Part shown: positions 1 through 6,821 of the stretch, piece by piece
Numbering within the stretch: the stretch's first letter is position 1
Layout of the letters: each line of letters begins with the position of its first letter
Assembly (NCBI GenBank): GCA_946497585.1
Contig: CAMMLF010000036.1
Location: forward strand, 1 to 13,658
Origin: an uncultured Clostridium sp.
Lineage (GTDB): Bacteria > Bacillota > Clostridia > TANB77 > CAG-508
Direction of reading: 5' to 3'
DNA: 13,658 nucleotides
Program-made: the position numbers and the translations under genes
Notes under the pieces: generated by a model
Told to the model about the DNA's origin: nothing
The model's input: the letters and a program-made list of their open reading frames with translations, nothing else
The model's database searches: none

Positions 1-16
1 GCCTACTGTCTATGGC
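1..16 (-). promoter_or_regulatory. Probable start of the ribosomal protein L10 leader (partial)
   Basis: Ten bases after the rplA stop, the minus strand carries a GACAGTAGG-type motif (reads GCCATAGACAGTAGGC). Family knowledge: the L10 leader ahead of rplJ-rplL in Bacillota contains a conserved AAAGAC-GTAGG segment in its 5' part, and rplJ normally follows rplA. Only this edge is in the window, so the pairing partner and the rplJ gene cannot be checked. Confidence 0.5.
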
Positions 17-25
17 TATTATAAA

Positions 26-709
26 TTATTTTTGGTCTATATACAAACCAGGTCCCATTGTTGGGGCAATAGAAACGCTCTTGATGTATTGTCCTTTAGC
101 TGCTGCTGGTTTAGCTTTTATAATTGCAGCCATGATTACATCATAGTTTTCTAATAATTTGTCTGCACCAAATGAAACTTTTCCAAATCCTAAATGGATA
201 ATGTTACTTTTATCTAATCTGTATTCAACTTTACCAGATTTGATTTCATTTACTGCTTTAGTAACATCCATTGTTACTGTTCCTGATTTTGGGTTTGGCA
301 TTAATCCTTTTGGTCCTAATACTTTACCAAGACGTCCTACAACACCCATCATATCTGGAGTTGCAACTACTACGTCATAATCAAACCAGTTTTCATTTTG
401 GATTTTTGGTATTAATTCTTCTGCACCTACAAAGTCAGCTCCTGCTGCTTTTGCTTCTTCAGCTTTAGGTCCTTTTGCGAATACTAATACTTTTTGTGTT
501 TTACCTGTTCCATTTGGAAGAACTACTGTTCCTCTAACTTGTTGGTCTGCGTGTTTTGAATCAACACCTAATTTAACGTGTAATTCAACAGTTTGGTCAA
601 ATTTTGTTTTAGGCATTTTTTCGATTATTTCAATTGCTTCTTTTGCAGAATACAATTTCTTAGAATCAACAAGTTTTGCACTATCTTGATATCTTTTTCC
701 TCTCTTCAT
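26..709 (-). CDS. rplA: 50S ribosomal protein L1
   Basis: L1 forms the mobile L1 stalk of the large ribosomal subunit, binding 23S rRNA near the E site and helping deacylated tRNA leave; in many bacteria it also represses its own mRNA. The 227-residue product has the usual length and start (MKRGKRYQ), the conserved central segment with GPKGLMPNPKSGTVT (about residues 132-146) and the C-terminal KPAAAKGQYIKSV block with SIAPTMGPG. A strong AGGAGG lies five bases before the ATG, which fixes the start. It follows rplK after a 164-bp gap that holds a small hairpin and could carry autoregulatory RNA. Stop codon TAA. Nothing unusual in the protein. Confidence 0.98.
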   Translation of the reverse strand: MKRGKRYQDSAKLVDSKKLYSAKEAIEIIEKMPKTKFDQTVELHVKLGVDSKHADQQVRGTVVLPNGTGKTQKVLVFAKGPKAEEAKAAGADFVGAEELIPKIQNENWFDYDVVVATPDMMGVVGRLGKVLGPKGLMPNPKSGTVTMDVTKAVNEIKSGKVEYRLDKSNIIHLGFGKVSFGADKLLENYDVIMAAIIKAKPAAAKGQYIKSVSIAPTMGPGLYIDQK

Positions 710-753
710 TTTTACCTCCTTTGGTTTTATCGAGCAATAAGCATTTATTTACT

Positions 754-772
754 AAGTTCTACCTAAGAACTT
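754..772. other. Hairpin in the rplK-rplA intergenic region
   Basis: AAGTTCT (754-760) and AGAACTT (766-772) form a perfect 7-bp stem with a 5-base loop, inside the 164-bp gap between rplK and rplA. A second, looser pairing (AGTACG/CGTACT) sits near 833-867. Neither is followed by a U tract, so they are not classical terminators. The position would suit translational control of rplA by L1, or RNA processing, but I could not recognise an L1 binding-site mimic. Confidence 0.35.
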
Positions 773-873
773 TAAATTTTTGCTTTGCTCTCCCAATTAA
801 TAAATTTTGCTCTTTTAGGCTATTACAATCTGAGTACGTAACTAATTAAATATAATTGGCGTACTTAACCGTA

Positions 874-1317
874 CTATTCTTCAACTGTTACACCCATTGA
901 ACGAGCTGTACCTTTTACCATGCTCATTGCAGCTTCTAATGAAGCAGCATTTAAGTCTGGCATTTTTGTTTTAGCAATTTCTTCAACTTGTGCTTTTGAA
1001 AGTTTTGCTACTTTTTCTCTGTTTGGCTTTCCAGAACCTTTTTCAATTTTAGCTGCTTTTTTAATTAATACAGCCATTGGTGGTTCCTTTGTTACGAATT
1101 CAAAAGATTTGTCTTTATGAACTGTGATAACAACTGGTATGATTAAACCTGCTTGCTTAGCTGTTCTATCATTGAATTGTTTTACGAAGTCCATAATATT
1201 AACACCACTACCACCTAATGCTGGTCCAACTGGTGGAGCTGGTGTAGCTTTTCCTGCTGGAATTTGCAATTTGATAATAATGTCTTTTACTTCTTCTTTC
1301 TTGTCTTTTCCTGCCAT
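874..1317 (-). CDS. rplK: 50S ribosomal protein L11
   Basis: L11 builds the GTPase-associated centre of the 50S subunit together with helices H43/H44 of 23S rRNA and the L10-L12 stalk. The 147-residue product matches the family (usually about 141) with a slightly longer charged N terminus (MAGKDKKEEV). Visible signatures are the proline-rich PAGKATPAPPVGPALG near residues 20-35, the GVNIMDFVKQFN segment after it, and the C-terminal rRNA-binding domain with IKKAAKIEKGSGKPN and KMPDLNAASLEAAMSMVKGTARSMGV. An AAAGGAGGTG ribosome site precedes the ATG. It lies between nusG and rplA on the same strand, the standard order. Stop codon TAG. Confidence 0.98.
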   Translation of the reverse strand: MAGKDKKEEVKDIIIKLQIPAGKATPAPPVGPALGGSGVNIMDFVKQFNDRTAKQAGLIIPVVITVHKDKSFEFVTKEPPMAVLIKKAAKIEKGSGKPNREKVAKLSKAQVEEIAKTKMPDLNAASLEAAMSMVKGTARSMGVTVEE

Positions 1318-1364
1318 GTTTTTGCACCTCCTTTGGTTTGTATATACAAAATAATTTATAAGAT

Positions 1365-1379
1365 AGGCTTAATAAGCCT
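1365..1379. other. Short palindrome between nusG and rplK
   Basis: AGGCTTA (1365-1371) and TAAGCCT (1373-1379) form a nearly uninterrupted palindrome just after nusG. On the minus-strand transcript it is followed by TATCTTATAAATT rather than a run of U, so full termination is not expected. It may be a processing or stability hairpin in the nusG-rplK mRNA. Confidence 0.3.
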
Positions 1380-1391
1380 TCTTTTCGAATG

Positions 1392-1928
1392 TTATTTGAC
1401 CTTTTCTACTTCTGAGAAGTCTAACTCTATTGGAGTTTCTCTTCCAAACATAGATACTAATACCTTGACTTTGCTTTTATCTTTATTAATTTCAGTAACA
1501 GTACCTATAAAATCTGTAAAAGGTCCATTTATTACTTTTACTTGGTCATCAACACCATAGTCTACATTTATTGATTGTACATCAAATCCCATTTTTCTTA
1601 TTTCACTATCTGTTAGTGGAATAGGGTCTGTACCAGAACCAACAAATCCTGTAACGCCTCTAGTGTTTCTTACAATGTACCAAGTATCCTCAGTTACAAT
1701 CATTTTTATTAGGACATATCCTGGAAAAACTTTTTTTAGGTTTGTTTTTCTTTGTCCATCTTTTATTTCTATTTGTTCTTCCATAGGAACAACTATATCA
1801 AAGAAATAATCTTGTAACTCTCTATTTTTTATTGTTTTTTCAAGGTCTGTTTTTACCTTGTTCTCATAACCAGAATATGTATGTACTACATACCACCTTG
1901 GCATTTTGTCATAATCTTTTTGAGACAT
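1392..1928 (-). CDS. nusG: Transcription termination/antitermination factor NusG
   Basis: NusG binds the clamp of RNA polymerase and tunes pausing and termination; it can also link polymerase to the ribosome. The 178-residue product has the expected two domains: an NGN domain at about residues 9-115 (WYVVHTYSGYENKV at the start, then FPGYVLIKM and WYIVRNTRGVTGFVG) and a KOW domain from about 126 (DQVKVINGPFTDFIGTV). Length is typical of Bacillota. AGGAGG stands eight bases before the ATG. It directly follows secE, the near-universal arrangement, and no separate promoter is visible in the 83-bp gap, so it is probably transcribed from the rpmG promoter. Stop codon TAA. Confidence 0.98.
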   Translation of the reverse strand: MSQKDYDKMPRWYVVHTYSGYENKVKTDLEKTIKNRELQDYFFDIVVPMEEQIEIKDGQRKTNLKKVFPGYVLIKMIVTEDTWYIVRNTRGVTGFVGSGTDPIPLTDSEIRKMGFDVQSINVDYGVDDQVKVINGPFTDFIGTVTEINKDKSKVKVLVSMFGRETPIELDFSEVEKVK

Positions 1929-2011
1929 ATTTTAGCCTCCTCTTAAAATATAACCTTTAATTTACACTATGTTATTTTAAAGCAACTTTAGCTATTGCTT
2001 GGTGCAATTTA

Positions 2012-2653
2012 CTATTCTGAAACCGAATTTTCTGATGTGTCAGTATTTTCTTCTGATGATGTTTCATTTTCTGCTGTATCATTTGCTTCTTCTGATGTAG
2101 TATTAGTGTCTGTAGTATTTGTATCCTCAGTGCTTGTGTCATCTGTAGTATTTGTTTCATCTACAGTTTCATTAGCTGATATACTATTTTGTACCTTTCT
2201 AACTTGATCAACTTCAAATTGATACATAAAATCAAATGCTAAGTCTAACAAGAAAATTATTAAAGATACTACAAGAACCATAACAATAACAACAGCTGTA
2301 TTTGAAAATAGCTCTTTTCCTTTAGGCCATATTACTTTTTTTAGTTCAGCCTTAAAGTCTTTAAACCAGCTTTTTTTAGCTGACTTATCTTTTTTGCTTG
2401 GCTTTTCTTTTTTAGCTTGTTTGTTATCCTTATTTTTCTTTTCTTTTTTTGATTTTTTATTTAATTTATTATCTGTAGTGCTTGCAGTTTTATTTGCAGT
2501 ATCTACATTTGCCTCAGCTGTTTTTACTTCTGATTTTTCATCTTTGCTTTCTACAGCTTTTTCAGTTTCATTTTGCTTTAATTCTTCAGAAGCATTGGTA
2601 ACTTTTTTAGTGTTTTTACTTTTGTTTTGCTTCTTTTTATTATTTTTAGGCAT
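2012..2653 (-). CDS. secE: Preprotein translocase subunit SecE with long charged extensions
   Basis: SecE clamps the two halves of SecY in the plasma-membrane protein channel. The core is clear: an amphipathic segment at about residues 95-115 (SWFKDFKAELKKVIWP) followed by one membrane helix at about 118-143. Gram-positive SecE is normally about 60-75 residues; this one is 213. About 93 residues of Lys/Asn/Glu-rich low-complexity sequence precede the core, and a tail of about 55 residues (159-213) rich in Asn, Thr, Asp and Glu follows it. By the known topology the basic part should be cytoplasmic and the acidic part outside. The start is supported by AAGGGGGAA seven bases before the ATG, with none better nearer the core. 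It sits between rpmG and nusG as usual. Stop codon TAG. Confidence 0.93.
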   Translation of the reverse strand: MPKNNKKKQNKSKNTKKVTNASEELKQNETEKAVESKDEKSEVKTAEANVDTANKTASTTDNKLNKKSKKEKKNKDNKQAKKEKPSKKDKSAKKSWFKDFKAELKKVIWPKGKELFSNTAVVIVMVLVVSLIIFLLDLAFDFMYQFEVDQVRKVQNSISANETVDETNTTDDTSTEDTNTTDTNTTSEEANDTAENETSSEENTDTSENSVSE

Positions 2654-2680
2654 TTTTATTCCCCCTTAAAAAGGCTTACT

Positions 2681-2845
2681 TTATTTTGTTTCTTTGTGTG
2701 TTGTGTGTTTTTTGCAGAATTTGCAATGTTTTTTTATTTCTAATCTTTCTGCATTGTTCTTTTTGTTTTTATCTGTAACATATGTTCTATTGTGGCACTC
2801 TGTGCACTCTAGTGTGATATGTTCTCTTGCTCCTTTTGCAGCCAT
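2681..2845 (-). CDS. rpmG: 50S ribosomal protein L33
   Basis: This 54-residue gene starts MAAKGAREHITLECTEC and ends with HTTHKETK. L33 is a small protein near the E site of the 50S subunit. Two CxxC pairs (CTEC at residues 14-17 and CKFC at 41-44) make it the zinc-binding type rather than the cysteine-free type used under zinc shortage. GGAGGTG lies just upstream of the ATG; a second ATG five bases earlier is out of frame. It is the first gene of the rpmG-secE-nusG group, with a strong promoter about 80 bases upstream, and 27 bases separate it from secE. Stop codon TAA. Confidence 0.95.
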   Translation of the reverse strand: MAAKGAREHITLECTECHNRTYVTDKNKKNNAERLEIKKHCKFCKKHTTHKETK

Positions 2846-2895
2846 TTCATACACCTCCAGCTATAAGTTAATTGTTTATTTGTTTTTAACTTTTA

Positions 2896-2927
2896 CTAGC
2901 GTATGCATTTTTACCTACATACGCTAG
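2896..2927. promoter_or_regulatory. Perfect 10-bp inverted repeat at the rpmG transcription start
   Basis: CTAGCGTATG (2896-2905) pairs exactly with CATACGCTAG (2918-2927) across a 12-base loop. The predicted rpmG start site is near 2924, so the repeat covers +1 and would form a hairpin at the extreme 5' end of the mRNA. There is no U tract on the minus strand, so it is not a terminator of the upstream ATPase gene. It could be an operator or a 5' stabilising hairpin. Confidence 0.5.
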
Positions 2928-2930
2928 ATT

Positions 2931-2959
2931 ATTTTATCATATATTTATGGTAATGTCAA
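2931..2959 (-). promoter_or_regulatory. Sigma-A promoter of rpmG-secE-nusG
   Basis: On the minus strand a perfect -35 TTGACA (2954-2959) is followed by 17 bases and a -10 TAAAAT (2931-2936). The start site would fall near 2924, giving a leader of about 80 bases before rpmG. This is one of the best promoter matches in the window and probably drives the whole group through nusG, perhaps into rplK-rplA. Confidence 0.8.
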
Positions 2960-3029
2960 CCTTTTTGTAAAATTTGTGTCTTATGTAAAGTTGTAGTCTT
3001 TTATTTAATTAACTATTTTCAAAAAATTG

Positions 3030-3058
3030 TTGACTTTTCGTTAAAGTATATATATAAA
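3030..3058 (+). promoter_or_regulatory. Promoter-like sequence antisense to the P-type ATPase gene
   Basis: TTGACT (3030-3035), 17 bases, TATAAA (3053-3058) form a good sigma-A match on the plus strand. Transcription would start near 3065, at the very end of the ATPase gene and antisense to it. No plus-strand gene follows. In AT-rich DNA such matches occur by chance, so this is a candidate only. Confidence 0.3.
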
Positions 3059-3065
3059 CTGAACA

Positions 3066-5006
3066 TTATTTTTTGAATATTCTAATTGAATTTATTACAG
3101 TTAATAGTGTGATTCCCGTATCTGCTGCAACAGCTAGCCATACTGGAGCAATTCCTAATATTCCAAGAATTAAAACTATTAATTTTGCCAAAAGTGATAT
3201 TGTAATATTCTCGTTAACAATTCGAATCGTTTTCCTTGCTACTTTTATTATTTGTGGTAAACTGCTAATATTGTTAGATATTAATATGCTATCTGCGGTT
3301 GTGCTTGCTATATCTGTTCCTTCTCCCATTGCTATGCTAAAGTCTGATGTGGCTAGTACTGGGCTATCATTAATTCCATCTCCTATGAATATAACCTTGC
3401 CTTCTTCTTTTAATTTATTTATTTCTTCTACTTTATTTTCTGGCATTAGTTTCGCCCTATACTCTATTTCTCCACATGCTTTTGCAATTTTTTCAGCATT
3501 TGTTTTGCTGTCCCCTGTAAGCATAACAACTTTTTTTATTCCTGTTTCATATAGTTTAGATAATGTTTCTTTAAAGCCTTCTCTTATTTTTTCGCTTAAT
3601 GTGATATATGCAACCAAATCATTTTCTACTGCTATTAGAATTGCATTTTCTGGAACTGCATTCTTTTGTTTACCATTTTCATTTGAATCCTCATGGTTTT
3701 GTTTTAGATTTTCTATTTCACTGTCCACTGAAATTTTATATTTATCAAGCATTTTTTTATTTCCAACAACAACTTCTTTTCCTTCTATTTTTCCATAAAT
3801 CCCACAACCTGCAATTTCTTTTTGTCCTTCAACTTCTAATTTATCTGCTTTATTTTCTTTTGCATATTCTATTATTGCATTTGAAATAGGGTGGTTTGAA
3901 TTCGCCTCTAAACTATATGCATATTGTAGTATTTTTTCTTTGTTTGTAAATTTTTCGCTTTTTGATTGAATTTCATTATTTTCTGTTGCTTTACTGTTTT
4001 TTATTAATACAAATTCTTGCACTTTCATTTTTCCAGTTGTAATTGTTCCTGTTTTATCCAATGCTAAAACATGTGCTTTTGCCAAATCTTCTATGTGTTT
4101 TGTTCCTTTTATTAGTAAGCCTTTTTTAGATATTGCACCTATGCATGAAAAGTATGCTAGTGGTATTGAAATTACAATACTACATGGGCATGATGCCACT
4201 AAAAATACAAGTGCTCTATATAACCAAGTAACAAAATCTGCTCCAAAGAGTGCTGGAACTATAGCTAATAATACTGCTATAATTATCACAACTGGCGTAT
4301 ATATTTTTGAAAATTTTGTTATATATTCTTCTTTTTTACCCTTATTATTTGTTGCCTCATATACTAAGTCTACTATTTTAGATATTGTAGAATCTTTGTA
4401 TTCTTTATTTACTCTGCAAGTTAAAGTTCCTGTTTGATTAATACTACCAGATAAAATTTCATTGTTTTCATTCACATATACAGGCTCGCTTTCTCCTGTT
4501 AATTTGGAAGTATCTAGTGCAGATTCACCTTTTATAATTATACAGTCAACTGGCACTGTTTCTCCTGGCTTTACAATGATTGTATCTCCCACTTTCAATT
4601 CTTCTACATTTACTGTTTTAGTTTCTTTTCCATTAACTAAATTTGCTGTTTGTACTTTTAGAGAAGCTATGCTATTTATGTTTTTATTAGCCTTTTCTAC
4701 TGCTTTATCTTCTATAAATTCTCCTAATTTAAATAATAATACTATTGCAACACTTTCAGGGTATTCTCCTATTACAAAAGCTGCTATAATTGCAATTGTC
4801 ATTAGTGTATCTTCTTCAAAATTTAAGTGAAATATGTTTTTTATGCCTTGTATTATTAGGTCATATCCGGATAAAATTACTGCTAGTAAATAAATTATTA
4901 ATCTATAACTTTCTAAAGCTGGCATGAAACCTACTGCAAATAATATTAAACTTATGACATACATAAGTATTTTAAACTTGCTATTTTCTCCTTTATCTTC
5001 TTTCAT
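3066..5006 (-). CDS. P1B-2 type heavy-metal (Zn/Cd/Pb) exporting ATPase
   Basis: This membrane pump uses ATP to export soft divalent metals. Positions here count from a TTG at 5010-5012, two codons before the ATG I prefer, because AGGAGAG sits seven bases before that ATG and only one before the TTG. Visible parts: actuator TGES (172-175), membrane metal site CPC (275-277), phosphorylated Asp319 in DKTGT, the HP motif (374-375), and GDGINDSP (544-551). In the last helix Asp631 lies in AADTGITLL, the DxG signature of ZntA/CadA-type pumps rather than copper pumps. There is no N-terminal HMA domain or metal-binding cysteine pair. Two hydrophilic inserts lie at about 338-357 and 436-453. An ArsR-family regulator lies 76 bp upstream, forming a cad-like operon. 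I see no terminator after the gene. Zinc or cadmium is inferred from the motif. Confidence 0.9.
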   Translation of the reverse strand: MKEDKGENSKFKILMYVISLILFAVGFMPALESYRLIIYLLAVILSGYDLIIQGIKNIFHLNFEEDTLMTIAIIAAFVIGEYPESVAIVLLFKLGEFIEDKAVEKANKNINSIASLKVQTANLVNGKETKTVNVEELKVGDTIIVKPGETVPVDCIIIKGESALDTSKLTGESEPVYVNENNEILSGSINQTGTLTCRVNKEYKDSTISKIVDLVYEATNNKGKKEEYITKFSKIYTPVVIIIAVLLAIVPALFGADFVTWLYRALVFLVASCPCSIVISIPLAYFSCIGAISKKGLLIKGTKHIEDLAKAHVLALDKTGTITTGKMKVQEFVLIKNSKATENNEIQSKSEKFTNKEKILQYAYSLEANSNHPISNAIIEYAKENKADKLEVEGQKEIAGCGIYGKIEGKEVVVGNKKMLDKYKISVDSEIENLKQNHEDSNENGKQKNAVPENAILIAVENDLVAYITLSEKIREGFKETLSKLYETGIKKVVMLTGDSKTNAEKIAKACGEIEYRAKLMPENKVEEINKLKEEGKVIFIGDGINDSPVLATSDFSIAMGEGTDIASTTADSILISNNISSLPQIIKVARKTIRIVNENITISLLAKLIVLILGILGIAPVWLAVAADTGITLLTVINSIRIFKK

Positions 5007-5042
5007 TTTCAAACTCTCCTTTATTTTTTGTAATGTGTCTAA

Positions 5043-5082
5043 AAGTTAATTTTGTGCATTAAATTTTATGCTTCAATAACTT
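5043..5082. other. Hairpin between the ArsR-type regulator and the ATPase gene
   Basis: AAGTTA (5043-5048) pairs with TAACTT (5077-5082), and an inner GCAT/ATGC pair (5056-5059, 5068-5071) encloses an AAATTT centre. On the minus strand it begins just after the regulator stop and lies before the ATPase ribosome site. It could lower or process the downstream message. No U tract is present. Confidence 0.3.
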
Positions 5083-5466
5083 TTATCTACCTGCATTTTC
5101 TTTTTCTTTTATGTGAGCAATTGCCATTCTAAGTATTGCATCAATATGCTCATCTTCAAGTGTGTAATAAACTTGTTTTCCCTCTTTTCTGTATTTTACA
5201 AGTTTAGATGTTCTTAGAGTTTGTAACTGATGAGATACTGTTGATTGATTTAAGTTTAATAATTCGCATAAATCACATACGCATAGTTCTTCATTTAATA
5301 AACTGCAAATTATCCTTAATCTTGTTTCATCTGCAAATACTTTAAACATTTCTGCTAAACTTCTATTCATCTCTGGTGTAATTTCTTTTTTCTTTGCTTC
5401 ATATAATTCATTTTGGTGCAACTCTTTATCTTCACAAACTAAATCTTCTTCCATTTTTAATTTCAT
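5083..5466 (-). CDS. CadC-type ArsR/SmtB metal-sensing repressor
   Basis: ArsR/SmtB proteins are dimeric winged-helix repressors that leave DNA when metal binds. The 127-residue product has the fold in order: FADETRLRIICSLL (44-57), the alpha-3 segment ELCVCDL (60-66), the recognition helix NQSTVSHQLQTLR (73-85), the beta wing KEGKQVYYTL and the last helix. Two metal sites can be read. The alpha-3N site has Cys62 and Cys64 plus one N-terminal Cys11, as in CadC, which uses two N-terminal cysteines. The alpha-5 site is complete with Asp105, His107, His118 and Glu121 in the DxH-10-HxxE spacing of CadC, CzrA and SmtB. GAGG lies five bases before the chosen ATG; another ATG four codons in is possible. 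It precedes the metal ATPase and probably controls both genes through the operator at its promoter. Confidence 0.92.
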   Translation of the reverse strand: MKLKMEEDLVCEDKELHQNELYEAKKKEITPEMNRSLAEMFKVFADETRLRIICSLLNEELCVCDLCELLNLNQSTVSHQLQTLRTSKLVKYRKEGKQVYYTLEDEHIDAILRMAIAHIKEKENAGR

Positions 5467-5556
5467 TCCTTCCTCAAGGCATAAATCAGGTTATAAAAAC
5501 TTAATTATTTTAACCTTACCTTAATTTAATAACATGGTTAATTTGCTTTTCCAAAG

Positions 5557-5590
5557 CATTCATATTATCATATGCACATTCATTCATATG
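5557..5590. promoter_or_regulatory. Candidate operator of the metal-efflux operon
   Basis: CATTCATAT occurs twice exactly (5557-5565 and 5581-5589), 24 bases apart, and CATATG frames 5569-5590. ATATGAA/TTCATAT half-sites of this kind are typical of ArsR/SmtB-family operators. The stretch overlaps the -10 box and the predicted start site, so binding would block RNA polymerase. The match is by pattern, not a proven consensus. Confidence 0.5.
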
Positions 5591-5616
5591 TTATACCTAT
5601 TTTTTTATTTTGTCAA
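5588..5616 (-). promoter_or_regulatory. Sigma-A promoter of the ArsR-type regulator/ATPase operon
   Basis: Minus strand: -35 TTGACA (5611-5616), 17 bases, -10 TAACAT (5588-5593), within TATAACAT. The start would be near 5581, about 115 bases before the regulator ATG. The overlap with the repeated CATTCATAT half-sites supports metal-regulated transcription. Confidence 0.65.
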
Positions 5617-5673
5617 GATATTTTTTATAAAATTTTATTTTTATCTATACTTTTATTTAAATTCCTTTTTAAA

Positions 5674-5720
5674 CACAAAAAGAGGCTACTTACCAATAAT
5701 CTCTTATTGGAAGTGCCCCC
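5674..5720 (-). terminator. Rho-independent terminator of rpsB-tsf
   Basis: CCAATAA (5693-5699) and TTATTGG (5704-5710) pair around a 4-base loop, and the stem continues outwards through CTT/AAG, A-T and GG/CC with a bulge and a mismatch. On the minus strand the stem is followed by CTCTTTTTGTG. It lies about 65 bases after the tsf stop. Confidence 0.75.
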
Positions 5721-5784
5721 TATTCAATTGATTATTTTTATTTCTAAAAATAAATTTATTTGTTTATTCTGCGTTTGACCTAGT

Positions 5785-6663
5785 CTATTTTAATTGTTTC
5801 GCAACTTCTTCTGCAAAGTTTTCTTCTTTCTTTTCGATTCCTTCGCCTTTTTCAAATCTAACAAATTTATTGATTTTTGCTTTTTTAGAAGCTACTAAAT
5901 CTTTAACTTTTTGGCTTGGGTCTTTTACGAATTCTTGGTCAAGTAAACAAATTTCTCCGTAGAATTTTCCAAGTCTTCCAGCTACTATTTTCTCAGCAAC
6001 TGCTTCTGGTCTACCTTCATTTATAACTTGAGCTTTTAAGATTTCTTTTTCTTTTTCAACTCTATCTTGTGGTACATCTGCTTCTGATAAAAATTCAGGT
6101 TTTGCTGCTGCTATATGCATGCAAATGTCTTTTGCTAATTGTTCATCAGCATTTTCTATATCTAATAGAACACCTATTTTTCCATCTCCGTGAATGTAGC
6201 TTGCAACAGTTCCTTCTGTTTCAAATCTTTCAAATCTTCTTATTGACATGTTTTCGCCAATTGTTGCTATTTTGTTTGTTAATTCTTCTTGAACTGTAAG
6301 TGATTCATCATTGATGAATTTTTGTGCTAATAATTCTTCAACACTTGCTGGATTGTTAAGTGCTACTTGTTTTACTACATCTTTTACAAAAGCTTGGAAG
6401 TCTGCATTTTTGGCAACGAAGTCTGTTTCTGCGTTAACTTCAACAATTGCTCCTAATTTTGCGTCTTCTGAAATATATGTTTCAACTAAACCTTCCGCTG
6501 CTATTCTGTCAGATTTTTTAGCTGCCTTCATAATTCCTCTTTCACGTAGTAATTCAATTGCTTTTTCTTCGTCTCCATTTGTTTCTGTTAAAACTTTTTT
6601 GCAGTCCATCATGCCTGCACCTGTTTTTTCTCTTAACTCTTTTACTTGAGCTGCAGTAATCAT
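5785..6663 (-). CDS. tsf: Elongation factor Ts
   Basis: EF-Ts exchanges GDP for GTP on EF-Tu during translation. The 292-residue product has the N-terminal UBA-like domain (ITAAQVKELREKTGAGMMDCKKVL, residues 2-25) and the hallmark TDFVAKN (80-86), which contacts EF-Tu. The second half repeats the core fold (for example SYIHGDGKIGVLL) and ends with a lysine/glutamate-rich tail. Length is in the usual range for full-size bacterial EF-Ts. GGGAGGAATTAATT precedes the ATG, a good ribosome site. It follows rpsB after 158 bases containing a perfect 12-bp hairpin, and a terminator follows it. pyrH and frr, which often come next in Bacillota, are absent here. Confidence 0.98.
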   Translation of the reverse strand: MITAAQVKELREKTGAGMMDCKKVLTETNGDEEKAIELLRERGIMKAAKKSDRIAAEGLVETYISEDAKLGAIVEVNAETDFVAKNADFQAFVKDVVKQVALNNPASVEELLAQKFINDESLTVQEELTNKIATIGENMSIRRFERFETEGTVASYIHGDGKIGVLLDIENADEQLAKDICMHIAAAKPEFLSEADVPQDRVEKEKEILKAQVINEGRPEAVAEKIVAGRLGKFYGEICLLDQEFVKDPSQKVKDLVASKKAKINKFVRFEKGEGIEKKEENFAEEVAKQLK

Positions 6664-6786
6664 AATTAATTCCTCCCTTTCTTAAGTTTTATTATTGCAA
6701 TTTAATATTATTTTATTTCAAAATATTCATAAACTGCTCATAAAACTATTTTATCAGCTTTTATATTAAAGCCTATTTTTATACAC

Positions 6787-6814
6787 TAAATAGGGAAAAT
6801 AATTTCCCTATTTA
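6787..6814. other. Perfect 12-bp hairpin between rpsB and tsf
   Basis: TAAATAGGGAAA (6787-6798) pairs exactly with TTTCCCTATTTA (6803-6814) around a 4-base loop. On the minus-strand mRNA it starts about seven bases after the rpsB stop and is followed by GTGTATAAAAA, not a U tract. It could be a partial attenuator or a 3' end protecting the rpsB message, making S2 exceed EF-Ts. Confidence 0.5.
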
Positions 6815-6821
6815 ACATTTT

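Noticed and set aside
1995..2669. Plus-strand open frames opposite secE
   Set aside because: They arise from the low-complexity Lys/Glu and Thr/Asp codons of secE read backwards and give Ser/Val/Phe-rich nonsense.
2896..2927. Inverted repeat read as terminator of the ATPase operon
   Set aside because: It lies downstream of the rpmG promoter and has no U tract on the minus strand; a start-site hairpin or operator fits better.
3073..3798. Plus-strand open frame of 241 codons opposite the ATPase gene
   Set aside because: It is the antisense shadow of a gene with clear catalytic motifs, has no family signature and no ribosome site.
5534..5778. Plus-strand open frames between the metal-efflux operon and tsf
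   Set aside because: Phe/Leu/Ile-rich translation of AT-rich DNA; they overlap the metal-efflux operon promoter and the tsf terminator and lack a ribosome site.
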